A stretch of DNA of 64,000 nt, taken from Sorghum bicolor. Its lineage: Eukaryota; Streptophyta; Magnoliopsida; Poales; Poaceae. The number at the start of each line of letters is the position of its first letter. Within the stretch, counting starts at the first letter, position 1. The stretch lies in assembly GCF_000003195.3 (NCBI RefSeq), contig NC_012878.2, forward strand, positions 43,111,821 through 43,175,820. The letters are read 5' to 3'. Below, piece by piece: positions 1 through 11,100 of the stretch. Below the pieces are notes generated by a model. That model did not search any database. It had not been told where the DNA came from and saw nothing but the letters and a program-made list of their open reading frames with translations. A program made the position numbers and the translations under genes.

Positions 1-71
1 AATCCACAAAAGTTTTGTAAAATCAACACATCTCTGTTAAAGTCGACACAGAGTTAAACGCAACACATTTA

Positions 72-313
72 TGTTGACCTTATTACACATGTGTTGATCG
101 TTATGAAAATGTAGTGTTTTTTAAGAGATGTTGTTGAGCTAAAACGTACCAGCACTGTCCTAGCCAGAACGGACTATCGGTGTTGCCTTTAGAAATCTGT
201 TGCCTTATTCATGAGTATGTTGATTGTTACTCTATGTTGACCTTACTGCACATGTGTTGATCTATATGAAAATGTAGCGTTGTTAAGAGATGTTGCTGAT
301 GCAAAACGGACCA
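72..313. repeat. Direct duplication, about 82 bp, spaced 160 bp
   Basis: The segment at about 72-152 (beginning TATGTTGACCTTA, ending in AAAACGTACCA) recurs at about 232-313 with a few substitutions (ending in AAAACGGACCA). The stretch between is unrelated. It probably reflects a local duplication or the edge of a repeat family that extends left of the window. Confidence 0.7.
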
Positions 314-739
314 CATTTGACCATTGGGTCTAGGAGGAGGAGATGCTTCCCCTGAGTAGGTTTGGTCCCTATTTGTGGGGGCAGTGGGAAGTGTTGTTCC
401 TCCGCCGCCGCCACCACCGCCTCGTGGGGGCTGAGTAGCCACCGCGTGAGAACTGTACCTGTAGGATCAAAGAAACCCATGACCTCTAATGGGTTCATTC
501 ATCTCGCTAGGGCAAATTAAGCAGGAACTGAACTAAAATCGCTACACCTAGAGTGCTAAATCAAAATGAAGCTTCTATGAGAGAGGGCACAGCATTAGCT
601 GGACCCATGGCGTGCCCCTCTGCTGCTGGATGTAGGCCGAACACATAGCCCTTGTTGGTGAGGGTCCTTCTCAAATGCAACAAACGAAGAGGATAGCGTT
701 GCTAGGCGAGAAGATCTGGTAGTACTAAGGGTAAAAAGG

Positions 740-1226
740 CTAATCAAACGTCAAGTAGAGGAAGTCCCTTGACTCCTTCGCTTCACCCCGACCCTTTCTC
801 TCAGCTTCGCTCATAACGCACCAGGTGCTCCCCTCCATCCTTCCCCACCACCGCCGCCCCGGTCCCTGCAGCAACTCCCCTCCCCTCCCCTCCTCTCCCA
901 CGACCCCTCCAACGACAGCGGCTGCGACGACTGGGCTCGCCAACGACCGAGGCTCGTCGGCGATGATCCCCACCGCCACAACAATGAGCCCACCGCCTCT
1001 GTGCCAATGCCGAGCCTCGCCGCCATTTTGCATTTGCCAACCTGCTCGTGGTGGTGGAAGCTGGGCGGGCGGCAGCGGAAGACGGCAGGGCGGATGCACA
1101 ACCCTCCTTCGATCTGGATCGCCCACATCCGCGTTACTAGGTCTTCACCGGCGACGAGCCACGCGTCCCTTCGACCAGGTGTGCCAATCCCTCTGCTTCC
1201 CTTACTGTTGTGCAAGACCCTAGACC
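740..1226. other. GC-rich block, possible 5' exon or promoter relic
   Basis: A sharply GC-rich island with C-rich tracts in otherwise AT-rich DNA. Overlapping low-complexity frames exist on both strands, but none shows a domain or convincing start. Such blocks are typical of grass 5' untranslated or first-exon sequence, so it may be the decayed 5' end of a gene. No function can be assigned. Confidence 0.3.
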
Positions 1227-2517
1227 CAAACCCTATCTTAAAGCTAATTGGCTATTTCTACTAGGATCTGATCTAATTTGGATCCCTTTAAAAGGTCACC
1301 ATGCGTACATGTGCACAACCAATTCACCGGCAAGAACAAAATTACATGCTGTGGCTATTTAGTACAAAACCATCCCTTTTTACCACAAAATATTTTTATT
1401 ATCAGCCAACATTTATTATTACTAAATATTGGCCGAATATGATTGGAGTATTGTGGTTACACAGATAAGTTGTCGAATCAGTAGTTTGCTCTTAGCATGT
1501 CAAACTGTGGCAAAATTAGAGTACTGTATTATTTTCTTCTATTGAAATAATTTGAACTTACAACAGTATTGACAAGCTAGATTTCTTCTACTCCTATCTA
1601 GAACTCCACAATAGTGATCATCTCTTTGTCTAAAAGGCTGAGTTAGGGTGTCTGTCACCAGTGGTGGAGCGTGATCAATAATCAAAAAAGAAATACTCCG
1701 TACGTAATACATTTGTGAAAAGGTAGTAGATTTGTAGTACTACATTTATAGTGACGAAACCATTATAAACCTGTCTTGTATATAGTAACTAGAATTTGGT
1801 GCTAATATTAAACTAGCAAAGGCAGATGAGGTCTTCAACTACAAAAATAAAAGAAAGGACTAGAAATTTCATCCCACAATTGCACATATCAACATGCATG
1901 TTGCAGACCAGCTGTAGTAGTTCTGCTAATGTCCAGGCGTAGGAGTAGATGACCAGGCCAGCTGTAGTCTTACCGCTCATGACATGATCTTTGCAAATAC
2001 TTAAATAAGTTGTCATCACACACCAACATACATATTTAAGTATTTGAGCTCTGTCCTGAAATACTAGTGATGAGTTGAAAATGCTAGAAAAGCCTTTTCG
2101 TTTTACCATGCAGTGAAGACTTAGTCTCACTAAAGGAAGTCTGGTGAAGACTTGAGACATTTTTGGTGCCTGTGTTTCATTTAGCTATTGTAGTCATTAT
2201 ATTCTTGTGCTGCAAGCTCATGGATTTCACATTTGCTATTTTTATTATGTCCAATTACCTGTTTAAATGCATGATTCCAAACAAAGATATTTTGGGTCGG
2301 CCCTAGGTTTATTAGTTTGTTTTATGCATATCTTAGAGCTGATTAGCTGAACAATTTGTTATTTGACTATCTTTGTGACTTCAATATAGGTAACAAACTA
2401 TATAGTTATAACAATTTTGAGTCGGACCACCCTACTTCATGCCCATTTCCTATAAATTGTATGTGGTGGTTGTTTATTAAAAAAATGTGGCTGTGTGGGA
2501 ATCGTGAGCTGTGGACT

Positions 2518-3143
2518 ATGGCTTCTACGACCTCCACTGCTTGCTCGTCACACCAACATGAACCACCTCCAGTGCCATTTGATCCAGAGTATTACAATTC
2601 CACACCATGCAACTGGCTTTGCCCGAACAGGAAGATGGTGATCCAGCTTGTCTCATGGAACCCTAAGAACCCAGTGAGAAGATATACCGTCTGTCCTAAT
2701 AGATACAAAAATCTGGTAGATTCTTTTGGCTGGTGTTCAGTTGGTTTTTGCATTCATGATTGGAATGACCTCAGTGTTGATCTTTGTTTGAAGAATGACA
2801 GCTGCAAATTTTTGAGTGGAATGACCCTAAAATCCCAAGCCATTTTCAGAATGTCACGTTGTTGCAGTTGAAGGCCAAGGTTACAAGTTTGGTGAACCAG
2901 ATTGTGAGTTTGGAAGCACAAGTAGCTCAGATGGACGAATTGCTGAAGTGGAAGGATGCAAGTATTACTAATTTGCAAGCAGAAGTAGTTAAGAAGGTGG
3001 AGAAGGTGGAGAATACGGTGGAGAAGATGGTGAAGAAGAAGGTGGTGAAGAATGGCTGTTGCTTCCCCAATTCACTAGTGGTTTTTTCTTTTGTTGTATT
3101 TCTGATTGCCTGTTGGTGCTCCCTTAAGGCCAATGCCTCCTAG
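2518..3143 (+). CDS. GRF zinc-finger / coiled-coil / membrane-anchor protein, possibly damaged
   Basis: The reading starts at the ATG at 2518 (MASTTSTACSS) and passes a proline-rich stretch. It then enters a GRF-type zinc finger: CNWLCPNRK, later NPKNPVRRYTVCPNRYK, then EWNDPKIP. A heptad-rich coiled coil follows (2859 onward) with a lysine/valine-rich stretch, and a hydrophobic C-terminal segment at about residues 170-195 that looks like a tail anchor. This order is common in short grass GRF proteins of unknown role. The zinc-finger and coiled-coil parts lie in different frames. A GT-AG intron at 2716-2801 would join them but loses the expected Cys. Alternatively one T is missing from the run at 2809-2813. 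The Gypsy element at 3204 sits about 60 bp after the stop. Confidence 0.55.
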
Positions 3144-3203
3144 TCTTTTGGGGTATTTCTAATTGCCTGTTGGTGCTCTCTTAAGCTCAATGACTCCTAG
3201 TCT
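3095..3203. repeat. 57-bp tandem duplication at the GRF gene end
   Basis: The last codons and stop of the GRF gene (about 3095-3146) recur at about 3152-3203 with few changes; the shared core TTGCCTGTTGGTGCT lies 57 bp apart. Both copies end in AGTCT, and the second AGTCT is the left target duplication of the Gypsy element. Confidence 0.75.
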
Positions 3204-3931
3204 TGTTGATGCAAAACTGATCTGCAAACACAAAGGGCTAATACCCGATGTAAACGTTAAGGCGTGCCAGCCGATTTGACCTTACAATCGACAAAGGTGG
3301 TAACTCGACCACTTTGGTCCCAACAACAGCGATGCGCCCGGATGTCACGGCCAAGAGGTGATCACGCGGAACTTGAGAACGCGCCGAGTTTGACTCGACG
3401 AATTCCTAAGAACTCGTAATAAAAGGAAAATATGACGAAGTCGTCGAAAAAGTAGATGCTGGAATATGAGTAAAAACTTGTGTTTGATTGATTGATAGAT
3501 ATCTTGATTACAAGGCCCCAGGGTCTACATTTATACCCCGCTCAAAGAGCTACAATCAGACACGATTAGGACTAAAATTCCAAATTAAACGGAACCCGCA
3601 TACAAAACGAATTCTAATGACTAAGGAAAACATTAAACTACCCCCTCGTAACCGATCGGGACACTACCACGGATCAATCGACAATTTCCATGCTTTTCTT
3701 CAAAATCATCGGTAGACCACCTATCACAGCCATCGACAAACATCGGCACTGATCATCGGTACGAACACGTCACCACCTCTGGACTTTGTCACTTTTAGTT
3801 ATTTCCCCATCGGCAACCGCCTCCATCGGCAACTTCCCTGTAGACTAATTACCGTTGCTTCACCTGCCGATCTATACTTTACAAATCCCAGGTACGCGCC
3901 CAAAGATACGTGTCCAAAAACGGTGTCAACA
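3204..3931 (-). repeat. 3' LTR of the Tat-type Gypsy
   Basis: This is the left-hand copy and the 3' LTR in element orientation. It differs from the other LTR mostly by transitions (about 27 differences by eye). It lies about 60 bp downstream of the GRF gene stop. Confidence 0.92.
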
Positions 3932-3946
3932 CATGCCCCCAATTTT
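3932..3946 (-). promoter_or_regulatory. Polypurine tract
   Basis: Next to the 3' LTR the minus strand reads AAATTGGGGGCATG and then the LTR begins. A G-run abutting the 3' LTR is the expected plus-strand primer of an LTR element. Confidence 0.7.
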
Positions 3947-4330
3947 AGAGTATAAAATCATTAATGCTCCAAAATTCTCTGCAATAATGATGCCTTTCCA
4001 CAATTAATTCTCCCAACTTGGTAATCGGCCATTAAATCCGAACAACCTTGGCCGATTCTCCTGTAGATTCCTCGAATTCCTCAACCTCCCAAACCGAATC
4101 TCTCCACTTTGCGCGCCCATCGGCAATATTACCGTTAGAGAGAACTACCGATGGACCGACCAGGAGATCTTGTAGAGTGAAATATCTTCAAAATCATGAC
4201 CGCTTCCTGTCAAATCACCTGCGCAATCCCTTGATTACCGTGTGAACAGTTACCATAGTCACCTGAACACCCTCGGAATTCAAGGATGCGGCAAAGATAT
4301 AAGTCAGATTTGCCCCTACCCGTTTTGTCC

Positions 4331-4337
4331 TATAAAT
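4331..4337 (+). promoter_or_regulatory. TATA box for the antisense PMD gene
   Basis: TATAAAT lies in a C/T-rich context about 75 bp upstream of the Copia insertion point. It faces the plus-strand PMD gene, opposite to the element's own gag-pol. The position suits a transcription start near 4362. This is inferred from motif and position only. Confidence 0.5.
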
Positions 4338-4406
4338 ATTTCCTTCTCCGGTACTCCTTCTCCATCTTGTCATTCTGTAGCCCCAAATCCACTTTCCTGG
4401 CGGCGG

Positions 4407-4924
4407 TGAAAGCCCTAGTTTGGTTTTGGATAATTGATGAAACCCTAAGTACTGACCTCTATACTAAGTGTGTGTAGACTTAATGAGGTTGGTACATGCC
4501 AAGTGATGGAGCAAGTGATGATCATGGTGATGATGGTGATGACCACAGGATGATAAAGTGCTCAACTTTGAAAAGAAGAAAGAGAAAAACAAAACCCTAT
4601 GGAGATCAAGGCAAAGGTATTGCTTAGGGTTTTGGTTTTGGTGATCAAGACACCATAGAGGGTGTGATCACATGTAGGATAGATAGCCGTACTATTAAGA
4701 GGGGTAATCTCGTTGTGAAAACGGTTGTCTAAGTGCCACTAGGTGATTGGATTCCTTGCATGTGCATTAGGACCTAGTGAGCTAACTAAGTAACCCTTGA
4801 AAAATGTTTTTGAAATATGCTAACACACGTGCACAAGTTTGGAGACACTTTGGTGTTGGCACATGGAAGCAAGGGTAGAAGTTGAGAAACTTTTCGCGCA
4901 GTGCTTTCAGGCCGGACGCGTATA
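4407..4924 (+). repeat. Truncated 5' LTR of the Copia element
   Basis: Aligns with the start of the 3' LTR (6146 onward) through AAAGCCCTAGTTTGG and the ATGATGGTGATGACC stretch, with some small indels. It breaks off near 4920 next to GGCCGGACGCG, a short match to the CCGGACGC repeats of the full LTR. That match may have guided the deletion. Confidence 0.82.
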
Positions 4925-5032
4925 GGCACCGATGATCAACTTGCCGATATATTCACCAAGCCACTTGATGAGAAGAGGTTTTGCAAGCTAAGGAATGATC
5001 TGAACATACTTGACTTCTCAAATATGTGTTGA
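4925..5032 (+). pseudogene. C-terminal end of Copia pol (RNase H)
   Basis: Thirty-five codons reading GTDDQLADIFTKPLDEKRF and ending at TGA (5030-5032). The DQLADIFTKPL motif marks the end of the Copia RNase H domain. Everything upstream in gag-pol is deleted. Confidence 0.85.
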
Positions 5033-6145
5033 TGCACCCCCACTATATGACATGCCTCTCCTTTGAGCAAAGCAAGGTGAAACTGTTTGACATGTCATCC
5101 ATCTTTGCTAAGGACTTGTTTAGTGCATCTAGTCATTCCTTACATGTCTTAGGATCATTCATGAAAATCAAATGAATTTGATGCTTGTATGGTACCACTA
5201 TTGCTTCTATGCTTGAATTGATCTAGTGGTGGCATATGACATGTTTGTGAGCTTGCAATCCTAGTGTTTGATCTAGAATATGAGCTATAAGTGTTTAACT
5301 CAACATGGTACAAGATAACCCTTATTTGGAGGTGTGAAGAAGCTTGTCCTTGGATCAAACCGAGTTAAATATCTTAGGCAAGTAATCTAGATTGGACCAA
5401 TTTGGGAAAATGATCTCACTTCACATGGTCTCACACTAACCTATCTAAAATTTGAGCTCACCTTTTGTGGTCATTGATGACAAAGGGGGAGAAAATTTAC
5501 CAAAGATTTAAGATAGGGGAGTAACATGATAAAAGAAAGGGATCAATTAAAATTTTGAAACACACAAGTAGGGGGAGCAAGCTCATAAACTTGTTTGTTG
5601 CATTTGAATGTGCATCACATATGTTTGCTTGCATTTGCATTAGCTTTAGAAGCTTTCTCTCAAAAGCCTTGCTTGTGTGGTGTATGCTAGTTGTAGGCTT
5701 GATTGATGAAATGAAGAACTAGCAAGCATAGGTAGTGTAACTAGACTTTTAGTTGTTTCACAAGTGATACTAGAACCTTGTTTATAATGTTGATCTCACG
5801 GGGTGTTCTAGTTTTGCAAATGTCTAGTTACTAATGGTGCTAAGGATGGTGTATATTGGCAACTCCGATTGGTATCACGCTTCAAAGGTCCATTCTTTAC
5901 ACCTTAGCATCATTTGGTACAAATTGACTCCTATATTTCCTATTCAAGCATATGTGCAAGCTTTCAAATCCAAACTCTTAGCACATATGTAGGGGGAGCA
6001 ATTGCTACCAATTTGGGTTTATGAAACTTGTCCATAACCTTTGCACATGGTAAAATGCTTGGACAAGCAACATGAATCCAAGAAAATTTTATTGAAAATC
6101 TTTGTAAAAAAAGGAGTTGTCATCAATTACCAAAAAGGGGGAGAT
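5033..6145 (+). other. Copia 3' non-coding region and polypurine tract
   Basis: About 1.1 kb of AT-rich sequence with no open frame of note. It has repeated short words such as AGGGGGAGCAA (near 5570 and 5990) and ends in CAAAAAGGGGGAGAT, the polypurine tract that abuts the 3' LTR. SIRE-type elements often carry an extra or relic env-like region here; none is recognisable. Confidence 0.7.
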
Positions 6146-6778
6146 TGAAAGCCCTAGTTTGGTTTTGGATAATTGATGAAACCCTAAGTACTAACCTCTA
6201 TACTAAGTGTGTGTAGACTTAATGAGGTTGGTACATGCCAAGTGATGGAGCAAGTGATGATCATGGTGATGATGGTGATGACCACAAGATGATCAAGTGC
6301 TCAACTTGGAAAAGAAGAAAGAGAAAAATAAAACCCTATGGAGATCAAGGCAAAGGTATTGCTTAGGGTTTTGGTTTTGGTGATCAAGACACCATAGAGG
6401 GTGTGATCACATTTAGGATAGATAGCCGTACTATAAAGAGGGGAATTCTTTGGCTAAGCGGTTATCAAGTGCCACTAGGTGTCATTGTTCATGTGCATGC
6501 ATTTAGAACCTAGTGAGCTAACATAACTCCTTCGAAGAAAATGTTTGTGAAAATGCTAACACACGTGCACACTTGTTGGTTTACACTTGTGGTGTTGGCA
6601 CACTTTGAGAAGGGAGTTGGAGTTTGAAAGGTAGAGAGAGGATGGGTTCCTCTCTCCCTCCCGCCGAGCTTGCGAGGCGGGATTCGGCGCTTTTCGAGAA
6701 AATGAAGTGCATATTTTCTATTGCGCCGGTGGGAAATTTGGAGAAGTCGCGGGAGTGTTTCTCGCTGAGAAACACTCA

Positions 6779-7176
6779 CCGGACGCTAGCTTCTGGAGCA
6801 CCGGACGCTGAGTCTGAGCGTCCGGTGCAGACAGTGCCTAGCCCAGCTAAGGTAAGGCACCGGAGGATAGGCACCGGACGCTGGCTTGAGCGTCCGGTGG
6901 TGCGCGTCCGGTGTGCGGGCGTCTTGGCGACCCTCTCTGCGCACGAGTCCGGTGAGCACCGGACGCTCAAGGTGCGTCCGGTGGCTAGCGTCCGGTGACC
7001 CGCAGGTTTGCGGAACTCTCTGCGCATGAGTCCGGTGTGCACCGGACGCGTCCGGTGCTAACTTGCTCAGCGTCCGGTGCACTGCAGGTGACCGTTAGAC
7101 TCTGACACGCGGCTGACGTTGGAGCACCGGACGCAAGGGCTGAGCGTCCGGTGCCCCTTTAAGAGCGTCCGGTGAC
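6779..7176. repeat. Array of CACCGGACGC words in both orientations
   Basis: I count six CACCGGACGC and nine GCGTCCGGTG copies in about 400 bp, with variable spacers. It lies in the presumed U3 region, directly upstream of the LTR TATA box, so it could be a promoter or factor-binding array. It could also fold into several alternative stems. Confidence 0.85.
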
Positions 7177-7225
7177 CCCGAGTTTTGCCCAGTGAAAGAG
7201 CCAACGGCTCTATTTGTTTGAGGGG

Positions 7226-7234
7226 CTATAAATA
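7226..7234 (+). promoter_or_regulatory. LTR TATA box (Copia)
   Basis: CTATAAATA in the middle of the 3' LTR, followed about 30 bp later by CTTACACTCTTGGC, a reasonable start of the R region. This is the expected position for an LTR promoter. Confidence 0.6.
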
Positions 7235-8111
7235 CGTGTTTGGCCGGCTTGGGGCTTACACTCTTGGCATTCTAACATACTAGACATCCTTGTGAGCCTA
7301 AGCAAACACCTCCCACTCATCTCCTTCATAGATTATTCATCTTTGTGAGATTGGGAGTGATTCCAAGTGCATTTGCTTGAGTGATTGCATCTAGTGGCAC
7401 TTGGGGATCGTTCTAGCTGCGGTTTTCTTGTTACTCTTGGTGGTTGCCGCCACCTAGACGGCTTGGAGCAGCGGAGGAGGATTGGCACGAGTTGGTGTTT
7501 GTTCGTGGCCATCTCCCGGTGATTGTGAGGGGTCTTGTACCTTCCCCGGCGGAGAGCCGAAAGGTAACTCTAGTGGATTGCTCGTGTCATTGAGTTACCT
7601 CACTTGTGGGTCGGTTCTTGTGGTGTCCTAGTGAGGACGAGGTTCGTGCTACACCTCTTAGCCACCGAACCACCAAGTGTTGGTCGACACAACGGGGACG
7701 TAGCGTGCCGGCAAGCACGTGAACCTCGGGAGAAAAATTGTGTGTCTCCATCGTGATTGATTCATTGGATTTCTCCCGGTGATTGGACTTCACATTATTG
7801 ATTGGTTCATCCCCTCTACGCGGCGGTATAAAGTTTGAACCATCTCTCTTACATTCCCACAAACTAGAGTAGCTTACTTACTTGTATAGAAACTTTAGGT
7901 AGCTTTCTAGTGTAAGTAGTGACATAGCTCTTGTGTGCCTAGTGATTATATCAACTAGAATTGTTGGATAGGTGGCTTGCAAACACCCCCATTAGAGCTA
8001 GAGCAAAAAGCTTCGCTTTGTTATTTACTAACCTCTTGCTCTAGTGAGTTTGTAGATTTTTTAAATAGGCTATTCACCCCCCCTCTAGCCATATTAGGAC
8101 CTTTCAGGCGG

Positions 8112-11100
8112 CACCACCCGAGGATTCCAAGGACCTCAACAAAGGTGTTCTCCACCAATCCCCCAAGTCTTCGACCTTCTTCTTTACGAGAAAATAGCCA
8201 TCAACTTCGTCATTCCTGAGGTCAGTTTACCACCCTTCTCTTTTCGCCCTCTTGCTGTATTCCTGTTCATCCGCAATTCTTTTTACTGAATACTCTTTTT
8301 TCTTTTTGTTCTTCCTTTTATCCTCAAAAATCCCTAGGATTTGGCCGATAAGATCGTAATTCCTACCGATCAACCTCACCTCCAATGTCTTGGCCCGCTA
8401 GGAAACCCAGATCCCATCGATCTGATAAACGCAGAGACAAACAAAATCCCCTTTAGAGCCGAAAACTTCTCTCTAGATCTATGGAAAGATGCCTTCCGCT
8501 CCTGGCCCAGTCCTTCCAAGGGATGGAAGGACTGGTTCCTAAGAGTCAGCCATTCAAATGAAGTTCAATGTGGTGAACGGAAATTAGACCAGTGCATCCG
8601 ATTATCCATTGCCGATATGGAGAGGAACGAGTCACTGCTAATAGCTGCCTCGTATTTTTGGTCAGACATGCTCAATGCTTTTGTATTTGGCCATGGCCCT
8701 GCTTCACCAACTCTTGCCGATGTGCTCATCCTCACCAGCTTAGATATATCCACTGCCGATAACAGTCATTTATTTGACACCAAGCCCAGCTCTAAAGTAA
8801 AGACTCGCGCTATCGGCGGTTGGTCTGGATACATTCACAAGTACCGTAAGACAGGATCCGTTGGGGAAAGAGAGCAAGCCATCTTTTTGAACATGTGGCT
8901 GGATAAGTTTGTATTCTGTGGCCGATCGGCAGGACCAACTTCTATTTATCTATCGGCAGCAGAAAGATTGGCCAATGGTGGCCGATTCCCCCTTGGCCGA
9001 TATCTCCTCGGCTCTGTTTATCATCTCCTTCATCAGGTGGCTAGGAAACTCCTGCTAGGCCAACCCATCGGCAACTTGGGGGGACCCTGGTGGTTCATCA
9101 ATATGTGGCTCAGTGTCCATATGCACAAGCGCCTTGAGTTCGACCTCTTTGCGCAGCACTTCCCCAGGGACATAGCCGAGGATTATGAATTGGATGAAGA
9201 AGAATCGACAACTCGTTCCCCCTTGAACTTTGGCGAAGCTGCCATAGTTTTACCTGGCACTGGTGGTAATGAAGACCAGGTCAGCCGATTCTTTCAGACT
9301 CTTTATGAAGGTCTGACCAGAGAACAGCGGGCATGGATGCCTTATGAAGATCCAGACACTAGATTTCCTCTGACTTTCCACCCCTTCAATGATACTCTCA
9401 ACAAGGACCGTGATGTGATGATGGCAATTATAACCCCGAGGGCCATACCAGTGAACTTCTTTGGTACTGGGAAAGCTTCCAATCTGACCTATGAGTTTTA
9501 TAACCCATCGGCACTAGCTCGTCAACTGGCTTTCGGTCAACTGCCGATTGCACTTTGCTACACCGATGTGGTAAAGCCGAGGGAAACCATCACCAGCAAC
9601 CTTGAGTGGATCAGAATAGCTCAACTTCCACCAAACGCTGATACCGATGTCGATCTATCGGCTTGGATTCCGTCTCTTTTCATTACCCACGCATACAAGC
9701 AGTTGTGGGAGGAGTGGAAGGAGCAGCTGTTCTGCAGATCGTCCCTCATATACCGTGGCATGATCGACTCCAAATAGAAAGTCCCCGATAATACTGTTAG
9801 TATTTTAACCGATACTTCAATCTTATCATTTTTTGCTTTTATCGGCAACTTACTTCCTCTATTTTACACAGGTTGACAATACACCACCGTCGGTCAGCAG
9901 AAGTGGTAGGCCGATTGAACTCCTCCCATCGGGGCCGATTTCTTTGATCGGTAACAATGCTCCAAGTCTGGCGGCCCTAACGCACCGGGGCGCGCGTTTC
10001 AAGAAAATCACCACCAAGCAGACCAAGACATCCCCATCGGTCGCTGCTGCTACTCTGGCACAAGTCTTCAAGGTAAAAAGTTTTTGCTTCTTCAATTTAC
10101 ACCGATCCCATTCCATACTTATATAGCTTTTTTTAGGATACATCGGCAGGCATGGGCACCTCATCGGTAACTTTCTTAACCATAATTCCATTAATATTCT
10201 ATTACACTTGCACTTATAAAGCCTTTATTGTTGCATTAGCAATCTGGCAAATCGGCGAAGACCAGAAGTACGACTACCGATGCCCCCCAGTCCAGCCAAC
10301 CAAAGAGAAAGGGTCCCAAGAGTACCAAGTCACAAGTGAAGCGTCAGAGAACAGCAACGCCTCCCCCTCCTCCAAGGTCACCTATCCCGGTAGAATCGTC
10401 CCCCTCTTCTCCAGAAGCTCAGACACAACAAGCACCGTCTCCCCCTCAGCCGCAAGAAGAACCCCAGCTAGAAGAACTTCAGCCAGAAGGACCTCAGCCA
10501 GAAGAAATATCGGTTGATGTACACGAGCAGACCACCGATCCAGCAAGCTTAATCATAGCATCGGTAGCTTCCTCGATTCAAACAAGTACTGCACCCCCTC
10601 AAGGTAACGTACTCTCTATGAAATTACTGCCGATGGACCTATTTTTGCACTTTATAATTACCTCTGTCAATCTTTCAGCTGACATAGTCTCATCGGCAAC
10701 TCCAGCCGATCAACCTACGGTACCATCGGCCTCAACTAGCCAAAGGTGAGAGATAGCTCTAAAACAAGTAAGTTATTTGATTATTACTCTTCACTTTACT
10801 AATATTTCATCATCAAATAACTCATCTCCTTTTCTCTTTTAGGAACAAGATTCTCCCGACAGCCTGTTTTCCTTCGCCATCGAAATCTCCGAAGATGAAG
10901 GTGAGGCGGCGAGTTCTTCTCAAGCAATTGGGATCTCATCGGCAGAAATCAGAGCAAAGCTGGAGGATCTACTGGCCCTGCTTCACCAGGATACAGCTCA
11001 ACTGGTTGATGACTCTGATCCAGTCAAGGCTCTATTTAAAGCTCTTAGGGGCCAGATCCCTACCGATGCCGAGGAGATCCTCTTCAAGGCCGCACACTTG

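Larger units (their letters stand above)
1..2517. other. Flank without a confident gene
   Basis: AT-rich grass DNA containing one GC-rich block (740-1226), a direct duplication near the start and a short hairpin at 1994-2046. Open frames here are short or low in complexity and I recognise no domain. If the GRF gene at 2518 is real, its promoter and any 5' exon should lie here; I see no clear TATA box. Confidence 0.4.
4407..8106 (+). mobile_element. Internally deleted Ty1/Copia (Maximus/SIRE-type) retrotransposon
   Basis: Starts TGAAAGCCC and ends CTTTCA, flanked by the 5-bp duplication GGCGG (4402-4406 and 8107-8111). The 3' LTR is complete (1961 bp). The 5' LTR keeps only about its first 520 bp and is then joined directly to the last 35 codons of pol. 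One deletion therefore removed the rest of the 5' LTR, gag and most of pol. A 1.1-kb non-coding 3' region and a GGGGGAG polypurine tract precede the 3' LTR, as in Maximus/SIRE elements. It sits inside the Tat-type Gypsy and splits the 5' end of that element's PMD gene. Confidence 0.9.
6146..8106 (+). repeat. Full 3' LTR of the Copia element
   Basis: 1961 bp, TGAAAG..CTTTCA. It contains a dense array of CACCGGACGC/GCGTCCGGTG words (6779-7176) just upstream of a TATA box (7226), then a leader-like region. The long open frames seen across 6500-7100 are by-products of the repeat and are not genes. Confidence 0.88.

Noticed and set aside
1813..2160. 115-codon minus-strand frame
   Set aside because: No domain, low-information composition, and it spans a hairpin; judged a chance frame.
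6776..7082. Overlapping open frames of about 90-125 codons
   Set aside because: They are translations of the CACCGGACGC repeat array inside a Copia LTR; there is no start context or domain.
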